In this document: piece after piece, positions 1 to 6,435 of the stretch | How the letters are laid out: every line of letters starts with the position of its first letter | Numbering within the stretch: the stretch's first letter is position 1 | Assembly: GCA_022361095.1 (NCBI GenBank) | Contig: JAKSBO010000733.1 | Coordinates: 1 to 12,134, forward strand | Length of the DNA stretch: 12,134 nucleotides | DNA from: Desulfobacterales bacterium | GTDB lineage: Bacteria; Desulfobacterota; Desulfobacteria; Desulfobacterales; Desulfobacteraceae | Direction of reading: 5' to 3' | Position numbers and translations under genes: made by a program | The notes under the pieces: model-generated | What the model was told of the DNA's origin: nothing | Seen by the model: the letters and a program-made list of their open reading frames with translations, nothing else | Database searches by the model: none

Positions 1-4
1 ATTT

Positions 5-160
5 TAGCCTAAGGGTGCCTCTAATAATTAGAATTTTGGTTTGAGTTCGAGGCGCCATAAAATTTTAACCAAATGAATATATTAAATATTTCGAGGATTA
101 AAACTTTATTGCAACGAAGAAATCATAGCCAAAAGGCAATTATTAGAGGTGGCCCTAATA
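5..160. repeat. Nested palindromic intergenic repeat, copy A
   Basis: The outer arms CCTCTAATAATT (18-29) and AATTATTAGAGG (138-149) are a perfect 12-bp inverted repeat, continued outward by GGG (13-15) against CCC (153-155). A second pair lies inside: ATAAAATTTTAACC (57-70) against GGATTAAAACTTTAT (95-109). An innermost AT-rich hairpin sits at about 75-92. The core string TATTTCGAGGATTAAAA (87-103) is identical at 7392-7408 in copy D, and CAACGAAG (112-119) recurs at 7418-7425. It lies downstream of the MarR gene and may continue to the left of the window. No open frame is convincing here. Role unknown. Confidence 0.7.
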
Positions 161-182
161 TGTGTCATCCATTTACTTGATA

Positions 183-629
183 TTATATGCTTGGATCAGC
201 GCCACCAAGGGTGTTTCGAACCCTTTCAAGGGGATTTCGCAATATATCAATTTCTTTTCGGCCCAGTTCCGAACGGATCTCCTTTTCAATCTGCACCATC
301 ACGTTTAGGGCAAATTCTGCAGCCTCTTTTCCTTTCGACGTCAGCGTGACGAGAATCACTCTGTCATCATTGAGATCCCGTTGACGGTTAATCAGCCCGG
401 ATGATTCCATTTTTTTTACCATGTTTGTAACCGTTGCAGGTTTGATATCCAACCCATCGCCAATCATCCTCTGGGTCAATTCACCATGATCCATCAGCGA
501 AGTTAAAACCCGTGCCTGCCCAAAATGAATCCCGCCCTCACCCAGCGCGCTTCTTAACCTGTCATTCAGCAATTTTCCTATGTGCATAAAAAGATGCATC
601 AAAGGTTTGTCTGAATTTTCATTTTTCAT
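183..629 (-). CDS. MarR-family transcriptional regulator
   Basis: A 148-residue winged helix-turn-helix repressor of the MarR family, normal in length. Such proteins act as dimers on short palindromes and often release DNA on binding small phenolic or lipophilic ligands, or on oxidation. The N-terminal helices (about 1-45) would form the dimer interface. The DNA-binding helices cover about 50-76 (LTQRMIGDGL then KPATVTNMVKKM). The wing is about 82-100, with the family's D-x-R signature in RDLNDDRVILVTLTSKG. I start it at the ATG at 627-629, because AAGGGGGG lies just upstream with about 5 nt spacing; a GTG two codons earlier (633-635) lies inside the ribosome-binding site. Two operator-like palindromes overlap its promoter, so negative autoregulation is likely. 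The natural regulon is unclear: the divergent side holds only a gene relic. Family certain; ligand unknown. Confidence 0.93.
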   Translation of the reverse strand: MKNENSDKPLMHLFMHIGKLLNDRLRSALGEGGIHFGQARVLTSLMDHGELTQRMIGDGLDIKPATVTNMVKKMESSGLINRQRDLNDDRVILVTLTSKGKEAAEFALNVMVQIEKEIRSELGRKEIDILRNPLERVRNTLGGADPSI

Positions 630-647
630 AATCACCCCCCTTTTGAA

Positions 648-674
648 TTAGCAAACTAAACATTAGCAAGCTAA
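648..674. promoter_or_regulatory. Tandem MarR operators
   Basis: Two near-identical palindromes, TTAGCAAACTAA (648-659) and TTAGCAAGCTAA (663-674), are 15 bp apart start to start. The second is TTAGC-AA-GCTAA, perfect apart from its 2-nt centre. This spacing and size fit paired MarR dimers. They lie between the -35 of the MarR gene and its start codon, so binding should block transcription. Confidence 0.65.
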
Positions 675-681
675 CTGTCAA
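653..681 (-). promoter_or_regulatory. Promoter of the MarR gene
   Basis: On the minus strand a perfect -35 box TTGACA (676-681) is followed after 17 nt by TAGTTT (653-658), a weak -10 match. The Shine-Dalgarno and start codon follow at once. The -35 and spacing are persuasive; the -10 is poor, as is common for promoters tightly covered by a repressor. One operator palindrome fills the spacer and the other covers the -10. Confidence 0.55.
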
Positions 682-796
682 TCGTTTTTTATCTTTCATT
701 TAAAATTTTTTAGGGTATGATTTCGGAAGACCGGAGCCGGGAATCCACAAATTATTCCCATCTTTTCCACGATGAATGCACACAACGCTATACTAT

Positions 797-976
797 ATGG
801 AGACACAAAGTAAAAGATACGGATATGGACAAATTACAAAGGGCTGATCAGCCGACACGCTGACAATTATCTATCCCCATGGATCAAATCCCATGGATAT
901 GAGCCTTGAAGAGGCGAAAAAATCAGGGATTGGTATCGCGCTTAATGTGGATTTCGCAATTATTGTACGCTGCTGA
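797..976 (+). pseudogene. Short decayed coding relic, unidentified
   Basis: Reading from ATG at 797 gives 16 codons, then an in-frame TGA (845-847). The same frame then stays open to TGA at 974-976 and reads like real protein, with phrases such as TLTIIYPHGSNPMD and SLEEAKKSGIGIALNVDF. Another frame continues downstream with IPPAAKARNGENQVSVASV, ending at TGA near 1050. One stop plus one frameshift would explain this as the remains of a single gene. No ribosome-binding site precedes 797. I do not recognise the family. The rest of 680-1084 holds nothing I can assign. It may instead be chance open frame. Confidence 0.3.
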
Positions 977-1084
977 TTCCGCCTGCGGCCAAAGCAAGGA
1001 ACGGGGAAAATCAGGTTAGCGTCGCCTCTGTAAAAGACAATGCGTGATGGCGTCGTAAACAATAGGGTAATTGCCGGGCACTAT

Positions 1085-1477
1085 TTATTGTCCGACAATC
1101 GTCACGTTAACTTTTCGGGTTCTGGGCCCGTCAAACTCGCAGAAAAAAAGACTTTGCCAGGTCCCCAGAACCAGGTTTCCATTTTCAAGGGCAACGGTTT
1201 CAGACGGCCCGAACAGGCTGACCTTGATGTGGGCCGCTGAATTACCTTCCATATGCGTAAAGTTGTCATCAAAGGGGATCACCTTGTTGATGCAGGATAA
1301 AATATCCACAGGCACCGCCGGGTCCGCATTTTCATTAATGGTCACAGCCCCTGTGGTATGCATGGAAAACACATGCACAAGGCCGTTGTTTATGCCGGAC
1401 TGCCGGACAATGTCCCGCACCTGGGCGGTAATGTCCACCATCTGGGTCCTGGACCCGGTTTTAATTGAAAACTGCAT
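1085..1477 (-). CDS. yjbQ: YjbQ / UPF0047 family protein
   Basis: A 130-residue protein of the YjbQ (UPF0047) family, full length for the family. Family members form small trimers with conserved histidines at a probable metal or phosphate site, and the E. coli member has been linked to a side activity in thiamine phosphate synthesis; the physiological role is unsettled. Family landmarks are visible: MHTTGAVTINENADP (39-53) with His40, HMEGNSAAHIKVSLFGPS (75-92) with His75 and His83, then GTWQ (105-108) and EFDGPRTRKV. The frame is open back to 1609, but I start at the ATG at 1475-1477: AAAGGGG lies about 9 nt upstream, the protein begins as its family does, and the extra 44 codons run into repeat B. 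It is codirectional with and downstream of tkt, separated by 168 nt. The assignment is secure. Confidence 0.9.
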   Translation of the reverse strand: MQFSIKTGSRTQMVDITAQVRDIVRQSGINNGLVHVFSMHTTGAVTINENADPAVPVDILSCINKVIPFDDNFTHMEGNSAAHIKVSLFGPSETVALENGNLVLGTWQSLFFCEFDGPRTRKVNVTIVGQ

Positions 1478-1518
1478 CTGTTTAATCCCCTTTAACTGGT
1501 ACCTATACGATGCCCGGG

Positions 1519-1638
1519 TTTGGACGAAAAGTTGCCCGGATCCAAGGCGCAGAAAAATTTGTAACCTTACGCAACCTGACGGTTGTGAGGATTGCAAATT
1601 TTTCTGCAACGCCGCAAATGAATAATTTTTCGTTCAAA
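1519..1638. repeat. Nested palindromic intergenic repeat, copy B
   Basis: Three nested inverted repeats. Outer: TTTGGACGAAAAGTT (1519-1533) against AATTTTTCGTTCAAA (1624-1638), 13 Watson-Crick and 2 G-T pairs over 15. Middle: GCAGAAAAATTTG (1549-1561) against CAAATTTTTCTGC (1595-1607), perfect over 13. Inner: CAACC-tgac-GGTTG (1572-1585). The motifs GAGGATT (1587-1593) and GCAACG (1606-1611) are shared in order and spacing with copy A. It fills the gap between tkt and yjbQ, so on a joint transcript it would form a very stable hairpin, possibly a terminator or processing site. There is no T-run typical of an intrinsic terminator. Confidence 0.75.
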
Positions 1639-1645
1639 TACTAAT

Positions 1646-3649
1646 TCACATTTCCAGGGCGGTTTTTACGATGTTGTCAACGGAAAAACCAAACTCCTTG
1701 AGCACCGTACCGCCAGGGGCTGAGGCACCGAACCGTTCAATGCTGATGCTTTTGCCCTGGTTGCCTGCATACTTTTCCCAACCCATGGAAATGCCGGCTT
1801 CAACGGTCAGCCTCTTGGTAACGGAGGCAGGAAGAATTCTTTCTTTATATGCCTCGGGCGCCTTTTCAAACAACTCCCAGGAGAGCAGGGAAACAACAGA
1901 TGCTTTAATATTGTGCTCTTTTTCCAAAACATCGGCGGCGGCCACGCTGATGTGCACCTCGGAACCCGTGGCAATGATCAGCATATCAGGGGTCTTGCCC
2001 GCACTTTTTACGGTGTATCCGCCCCACACCATATCGCCGTCTGAGTTGGAGAGATCCAGGGTGGGAAGCTTCTGCCGGGAAAGAACCAGTGCCGTGGGGC
2101 TGTTCAGGGTGCCCAGGGCCTTTTTCCAGGCCAAAGCCGTTTCATTGGCATCTGCCGGACGGATCACGGTCAGGCCGGGGATCGCCCGTAACGAGGCCAC
2201 ATGCTCTACCGGCTGATGGGTGGGACCGTCTTCGCCCACAGCCACGGAGTCATGGGTAAATACATAGATCATGGGCAGACGCATCAGGGATGCCACCCGG
2301 ATGGCCGGGCGCATGTAGTCGGCAAAGACCAGGAAGGTTCCGCCAAAAGGCCGGACCCCGCCGTGGAGGTACATGCCGCTCATGACGGCGCCCATGGCAT
2401 GTTCCCGGACACCAAAGCGAATGTTCCTGCCGGACCATGCTTCTTTCTGGAACTCCTCGGCACAGGTCATGTATGTTTTATTGGACGGTGCAAGGTCGGC
2501 AGATCCGCCCATCAAAGCCGGCAGGTTCGGTGCGATGCTGTTGAGCACCTGGCCGGACGCCGCCCGTGTGGCCACAGGCCCGTCTTCGGACTTGAACACA
2601 GGAATATCCTTATCCCATCCTTTGGTTAAAAATCCTGTGATGGCATCCACAAACAGATTGGCATCTTCGGGGTACAGGTTTTTAAACGTTGTAAACGCCT
2701 CCTGCCAGGTTTTTTCATACTGTTCCCCATATGACAGTGCCTTGCGCGTATCTTCCAGCACTTCATCGGGTACATAAAAATCCTTATCTTCGGGCAGTCC
2801 GTAGAATTTTTTCACCACTTTGATCTCTTCTTCACCCAGGGGGGAGCCGTGGGCATCCGGAGAATCCTGTTTGTTTGGGCTGCCATAGGCGATGTGGGTA
2901 CTGATTTTTACCAGCGAAGGCCTGGATACGGCATCCTTGGCGGACTGGATCGCCTTTTCAATGGCATCAAGGTCATTGCCGTCCGCCACCTCAACCACAT
3001 GCCAGTTCATGGCGTCGAATTTGGCACGGGTGTTTTCGGTGAATGTGATGCTGGTTTTGCCTTCAATGGTGATTTCATTGTCATCATAGATAAGGATCAA
3101 ACGCCCAAGTCCCATATGTCCGGCCAGTGAAACGGCTTCAAGCGCCACCCCTTCCATGAGATCACCGTCGCCGCAGACGGCATAGGTGTAATGATCAATC
3201 ACGCACTGCTCGTCCTTGTTGAACCGGTCCGCCATATGGCGTTCGGCAATGGCCATGCCCACGGCATTGGCCACACCCTGTCCCAGGGGGCCGGTGGTGG
3301 TTTCCACGCCTGCGGTGTCACCATACTCGGGATGCCCCGGGGTTTTGGAGCCCCACTGTCTGAAATTTTTCAAATCATCCAGGGTCAACCCATAGCCAAA
3401 CAGATATAAAAGAGAGTACAACAAAGAAGATGCATGTCCGCCGGACAAAACAAAACGGTCCCGGTCCACCCAGGACGGGTTGGCCGGATTCTGTTTTAAA
3501 AAGTGCTTGAAAACCACATAAGCGGCAGGCGCCAGGCCCATAGGTGCACCGGGATGCCCGGAGTTGGCCTTCTGGACCATGTCCATGCACAGGGCACGGA
3601 TGGTGTTGACGGTGAGCTGGTCTTGGTTGTTGTTTGCGGCATCAGCCAT
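1646..3649 (-). CDS. tkt: Transketolase
   Basis: A complete 667-residue transketolase, the thiamine-diphosphate enzyme that moves two-carbon units between ketose and aldose phosphates in the non-oxidative pentose phosphate pathway; it is cytosolic and works as a dimer. The N-terminal cofactor domain has SGHPGAPMGLAPAAY (His32), GHASSLLYSLLY (about 72-83), and the cofactor motif GDGDLMEG (160-167) ending in YDDNEITIEG (188-197). The middle domain has the catalytic glutamate in GVREHAMGAVMSGM (Glu416) and THDSVAVGEDGPTHQPVEH, a phosphate and substrate site. The C-terminal domain carries ATGSEVHISV. The ATG at 3647-3649 has AGGAGA (3657-3662) 7 nt upstream. No residue expected for activity appears missing. 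Hairpin repeat E1 lies just upstream and repeat B directly after the stop. The function is not in doubt. Confidence 0.97.
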   Translation of the reverse strand: MADAANNNQDQLTVNTIRALCMDMVQKANSGHPGAPMGLAPAAYVVFKHFLKQNPANPSWVDRDRFVLSGGHASSLLYSLLYLFGYGLTLDDLKNFRQWGSKTPGHPEYGDTAGVETTTGPLGQGVANAVGMAIAERHMADRFNKDEQCVIDHYTYAVCGDGDLMEGVALEAVSLAGHMGLGRLILIYDDNEITIEGKTSITFTENTRAKFDAMNWHVVEVADGNDLDAIEKAIQSAKDAVSRPSLVKISTHIAYGSPNKQDSPDAHGSPLGEEEIKVVKKFYGLPEDKDFYVPDEVLEDTRKALSYGEQYEKTWQEAFTTFKNLYPEDANLFVDAITGFLTKGWDKDIPVFKSEDGPVATRAASGQVLNSIAPNLPALMGGSADLAPSNKTYMTCAEEFQKEAWSGRNIRFGVREHAMGAVMSGMYLHGGVRPFGGTFLVFADYMRPAIRVASLMRLPMIYVFTHDSVAVGEDGPTHQPVEHVASLRAIPGLTVIRPADANETALAWKKALGTLNSPTALVLSRQKLPTLDLSNSDGDMVWGGYTVKSAGKTPDMLIIATGSEVHISVAAADVLEKEHNIKASVVSLLSWELFEKAPEAYKERILPASVTKRLTVEAGISMGWEKYAGNQGKSISIERFGASAPGGTVLKEFGFSVDNIVKTALEM

Positions 3650-3678
3650 GGATATCTCTCCTGTAAAAGGTTTAAAAT

Positions 3679-3719
3679 TTTTTATAAGAAAGTCTGTGTA
3701 ACCTACACAGATCTTTCAA
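3679..3719. repeat. Hairpin repeat E, copy 1
   Basis: A 41-base element matching 12094-12134 at 38 of 41 positions in the same orientation. Its centre is CTGTGTA-acc-TACACAG (3694-3710), a perfect 7-bp inverted repeat, flanked by GAAAG (3688-3692) and CTTTC (3713-3717), which pair across a small internal loop. It lies 29 bases upstream of the tkt start codon, between tkt and the next gene on the same strand. It could be an operator, a transcript hairpin or a small dispersed repeat. Confidence 0.7.
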
Positions 3720-3729
3720 GTTTCGTTGT

Positions 3730-3765
3730 GGGCTGAGCCTGGTTGTCAATAGCCCGGATCAGCCC
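3730..3765. repeat. Inverted repeat after the radical SAM gene
   Basis: GGGCTGA (3730-3736) pairs with TCAGCCC (3759-3765), a 7-bp stem with a long loop that holds a further partly complementary CCTGG/CCGGA section. It starts just after the stop of the minus-strand radical SAM gene. It may act in transcript ending, but no T-run follows on that strand, so an intrinsic terminator is only weakly supported. Confidence 0.35.
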
Positions 3766-3772
3766 GCGGCTG

Positions 3773-4642
3773 CTATAATGCTCTCATATATTCAGGTTTC
3801 AACGGGACTTTGCCGTCCAGGGCCTGGGATATAAGTTCAAGGGTCTTTTCTTTGTCCCGGGGCAGATGCGCCCGTATGGGCAAATAATTGGATGCATGGT
3901 TGGCATGGAAAAGGCCGTCTGTCAGGTTGGTGGCGGCAATCATGGCCCCAAGCTCGGTCAGCATCTCCCCGGGCCCAAGGAGCTGAAACTCGCCTTTTTC
4001 ATACTGGTCATGCAGTTCCGTGCCGGGGATGAGCATCAGGCTTAGGGCACCGACAAAGTCCGGGTCCATGGCCGTAAGCACCCTGCCGGTTTCCCGGGCA
4101 TGGTCCAGGGAACCCTTGCGGCCGCCGAGTCCAAGCAGTACCGTCACCGAGACTTTGATGCCGGCCTTTTTCAGCTTTTTTCCCATGGTGACCATTTTAT
4201 CCGCATCCGCGCCCTTGTGTATGGCCTCAAGCACCTTATCATCACCGGACTCAAGCCCCATGTAGGCAATTTTGAGCCCCAATTTGTGCAGCAGGGCCAG
4301 TTCTTCATCGGTTTTCATCTTGATACTTTTGGTGTTGGCATAGACACCCACACGCGCCACCCAGGGCAGCCGGTCCCGGATTCTTTCAAGGATGGGAACC
4401 AGGCGTTTCATGGGAAGGATCAGGGCATCCCCGTCACACAAAAACAAACGATTCTGCCGGCGGCAGTGCTTGCTTGCAAATTCGATATCTTTAAAGATCA
4501 CATCATCTTTTTTGACGTCGAACCGTTTTCCCCGATAGGTCCCGCAAAAGGTACATTTATTATGGGAGCAGCCCAATGTGACCTGGAGCAGTATACTGTC
4601 CGCCTCGCTGGGAGGCCTGATAACCGTACCTTCGTAATGCAT
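3773..4642 (-). CDS. Radical SAM protein with a CX4CX2C cluster motif
   Basis: A 289-residue radical SAM enzyme; it should use a [4Fe-4S] cluster to cleave S-adenosylmethionine and start a radical reaction, but the substrate cannot be read from the sequence. The cluster motif is GCSHNKCTFC with Cys25, Cys30 and Cys33, so the first gap is four residues, not the usual three. FLCDGDALILP (about 67-77) resembles the second strand motif, VGVYANTKSI and AYMGLESGDDKVLEAIHKG the later barrel strands, and TVLLGLGG the glycine-rich strand. The protein ends soon after the barrel, with no extra cysteine-rich domain. The ATG at 4640-4642 has AAGGGG (4650-4655) 7 nt upstream. It resembles COG1032-like proteins of anaerobes. 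Divergent from the transporter gene; tkt follows 123 nt downstream on the same strand. Confidence 0.88.
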   Translation of the reverse strand: MHYEGTVIRPPSEADSILLQVTLGCSHNKCTFCGTYRGKRFDVKKDDVIFKDIEFASKHCRRQNRLFLCDGDALILPMKRLVPILERIRDRLPWVARVGVYANTKSIKMKTDEELALLHKLGLKIAYMGLESGDDKVLEAIHKGADADKMVTMGKKLKKAGIKVSVTVLLGLGGRKGSLDHARETGRVLTAMDPDFVGALSLMLIPGTELHDQYEKGEFQLLGPGEMLTELGAMIAATNLTDGLFHANHASNYLPIRAHLPRDKEKTLELISQALDGKVPLKPEYMRAL

Positions 4643-4704
4643 TGTGTATCCCCTTAAAAATTTAGGCCATTATACTTATCAGGAATAATCCAAAAATTCA
4701 ATGT

Positions 4705-4735
4705 ATCAGGCGCTTTGGCAAGACAACCGCCTGAT
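4705..4735. repeat. Inverted repeat in a divergent promoter region
   Basis: ATCAGGCG (4705-4712) and CGCCTGAT (4728-4735) form a perfect 8-bp inverted repeat with a 15-nt centre. It lies midway in the 210-nt gap between the divergent radical SAM and transporter genes. The position suits a regulator-binding site or a leader hairpin. No convincing -35/-10 pair was found on either strand here. Confidence 0.4.
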
Positions 4736-4852
4736 CACTACCGGCAAGCAGGGCATTGTCTATTAATTGAAATAATACTACGCTTTTGTTAGCTTTAAGA
4801 TCAAGTATTGGAAAAATTTGATGCAACCGAATTTAAAAAGGGCCAACTTGTT

Positions 4853-6052
4853 ATGAAGCAACAAAGAACGCGTCATGGATGGTTGATCACAGGCGGCTTT
4901 TTAGCCCTGGTGATTGCCATGGGTGTAGGCCGCTTTGCTTACACGCCATTACTGCCGGCAATGCAGAATCAGTTCGGATTCAGTGATGAGATCGCAGGAT
5001 CAATGGCTTCTGTCAATTACCTGGGGTATCTTATTGGTGCGCTCTTGTGTTTTAAAACTATGCGGGCTGCAACAAAATTGCGGTTATTCCGCATCTCTCT
5101 TATATCAAGTATTATAACCACGGCAGGGATGGGACTTGTTGCACAGACCCAGGCATGGATGATTCTCCGGTTGGCCGGCGGCATGGCAAGTGCCGGTATA
5201 TTTATTCTCGGCTCCTCAATTGTAATGGGGCGGCTACCGCAATCAAAAAGCACCCTCGGCATGTTAATATACAGCGGTGTCGGGGGAGGCATTGCCTTAA
5301 GCGGGGTGTTTTCTCCGGTGCTGGTTAAATATTTTAATGTCCAGGCCTCCTGGGTGGGACTCTCTTTGATTTGCCTTCCGTTATCCCTTGTTTGCTGGTT
5401 TGTGCTGATTCCTTTGGAGGAAGGGCCAAAGACCGATTTATATTCGAATGGGGAAATTAAATTCAAATATCCGCTATTGCTTCCATGGCTTATGACCGCT
5501 TATTTTTTTGAAGGGTTCGGCTATATTATCAGCGGGACATTCATCGTATCCTTTCTCCAGGGCCAGTCCGGATTCTTTTCATCCGGCCCGGTGGCCTGGA
5601 CAACGGTAGGCCTGGCAGCCTCCGTCTCCATTCCTGTATTTCACCAATTGTCACAACGCCTGCATCTGGTTTATGTATTGATTATCGCCCATCTCATACA
5701 GGGCCTGGGCATTGTACTCCCGGTCTTATCGTCCCACTGGCTATGCGTCATTTCAGGAGCCGTCTTGTTTGGCGGCACGTTCATGGGAATTACCGCCTTA
5801 ACTCTTTCCATCGGTAAAACACTTAAGCCGGGTCAAAGCCAAAAGGTGATCGGACTGTTGACTGCCATATATGGTATCGGTCAGATTCTCGGCCCCCTGG
5901 TGTCCGGAATTTTATCTAAAAGTTCCGGGAATTTTGTATCTGCCATCGTGATATCCGCTGTAGCCGTAATTTTAGGGGCCATAATTTTGATAGCAGGTAT
6001 TTTAAAACATACAATGACTAAAAAACAAGGAGGATATGGTGCCGTATGTTAA
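4853..6052 (+). CDS. MFS transporter, YbfB/YjiJ family
   Basis: A 399-residue inner-membrane transporter of the major facilitator superfamily, of the YbfB/YjiJ type. The first helix and loop carry the family's typical WLITGGFLALVIAMGVGRFA followed by YTPLLPAM. About 12 hydrophobic segments follow, with a central charged loop (EEGPKTDLYSNGEIKFKYP) between the two six-helix halves. The substrate is unknown. I prefer the ATG at 4853, since the protein then begins MKQQRTRHGW just before helix 1; an in-frame TTG at 4808 would add 15 hydrophilic residues. The upstream AAAGGG (4837-4842) is 10 nt away, so initiation may be modest. The gene ends inside the next one: the tautomerase start lies 14 bases before this stop, so the two are probably coupled. 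Transport direction cannot be told. Confidence 0.87.
   Translation: MKQQRTRHGWLITGGFLALVIAMGVGRFAYTPLLPAMQNQFGFSDEIAGSMASVNYLGYLIGALLCFKTMRAATKLRLFRISLISSIITTAGMGLVAQTQAWMILRLAGGMASAGIFILGSSIVMGRLPQSKSTLGMLIYSGVGGGIALSGVFSPVLVKYFNVQASWVGLSLICLPLSLVCWFVLIPLEEGPKTDLYSNGEIKFKYPLLLPWLMTAYFFEGFGYIISGTFIVSFLQGQSGFFSSGPVAWTTVGLAASVSIPVFHQLSQRLHLVYVLIIAHLIQGLGIVLPVLSSHWLCVISGAVLFGGTFMGITALTLSIGKTLKPGQSQKVIGLLTAIYGIGQILGPLVSGILSKSSGNFVSAIVISAVAVILGAIILIAGILKHTMTKKQGGYGAVC
6027..6033 (+). promoter_or_regulatory. Ribosome-binding site deciding a GTG start
   Basis: AAGGAGG at 6027-6033 lies inside the transporter's last codons. It is 5 nt from GTG (6039-6041) but only 2 nt from ATG (6036-6038). The spacing favours GTG, and only GTG puts proline directly after the initiator methionine, as the tautomerase mechanism needs. 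Confidence 0.8.
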
Positions 6053-6239
6053 CATCAAGATTACAGATGAGAATGTAACAAAAGAACAGAAGCTAAAGCT
6101 AATCCAGGGGGCAACCCAGCTCCTGGTGGATGTTTTGAACAAAAATCCCGCCACCACGGTTGTTGTCATTGATGAAGTCAATACCGACAACTGGGGTATA
6201 GGCGGAGAGTGTGTAACTGAGCTCAGAAAAGGAAAATAA
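6039..6239 (+). CDS. 4-oxalocrotonate tautomerase family protein
   Basis: A 66-codon small tautomerase. In this family the initiator methionine is removed and Pro1 is the catalytic base for enol-keto shifts; the proteins form hexamers. From GTG the protein begins M-PYVNIKITDE, placing proline correctly, while the ATG one codon earlier would add a valine in front of it. The helix (about 13-33), the strand TTVVVIDEV (38-46) and the closing DNWGIGGECVTELRK (49-63) all match. The two arginines of classical 4-OT, Arg11 and Arg39, appear as Asn11 and Val40, and the active-site phenylalanine is Trp51. The natural substrate may therefore differ from 2-hydroxymuconate. It overlaps the transporter gene by 14 bases. 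The family is sure, the substrate unknown. Confidence 0.9.
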   Translation: MPYVNIKITDENVTKEQKLKLIQGATQLLVDVLNKNPATTVVVIDEVNTDNWGIGGECVTELRKGK

Positions 6240-6313
6240 AAAAGAGAAAAACCGCCATGGGTCAAGGCCCGCCGTCTTTTACACGCCGGCACCTCTTTAC
6301 CGTTGTGCATAAT

Positions 6314-6389
6314 ACTCGATAATCCAGTTTTTAAGGAATTTTTTCCAACGCAGAAGTTGGGCAAATTAACAAAAACTGGGTCATCGAGT
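6314..6389. repeat. Nested palindromic intergenic repeat, copy C (short)
   Basis: The outer arms ACTCGAT-aat-CCAGTTTTT (6314-6332) and AAAAACTGG-gtc-ATCGAGT (6371-6389) pair at 16 of 19 positions. Inside is CCAAC-gcagaa-GTTGG (6345-6360). It holds the CAACG...AAG...GGCAAATT string seen in copy D (about 7418-7436) but lacks the GAGGATT module, so it looks like a shortened copy. It lies in the 196-nt gap between the convergent tautomerase and truA genes and could serve as a two-way transcript end, though no T-run is present. Confidence 0.65.
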
Positions 6390-6435
6390 AATCGTATACA
6401 GGCATATATAATGACCCTGCTTGTCAGCCGGATAA

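Noticed and set aside
149..384. Small plus-strand open frames opposite the MarR gene
   Set aside because: They lie antisense to a clear MarR coding region, have no ribosome-binding site and no protein-like character.
871..1062. 63-residue minus-strand open frame in the gene-poor gap
   Set aside because: No ribosome-binding site and an unconvincing composition; the plus-strand frames here read more like protein, so it is a shadow of the relic.
6240..6310. Intrinsic terminator after the tautomerase
   Set aside because: The GC-rich stretch does not form a solid stem followed by a T-run, so no terminator is called.
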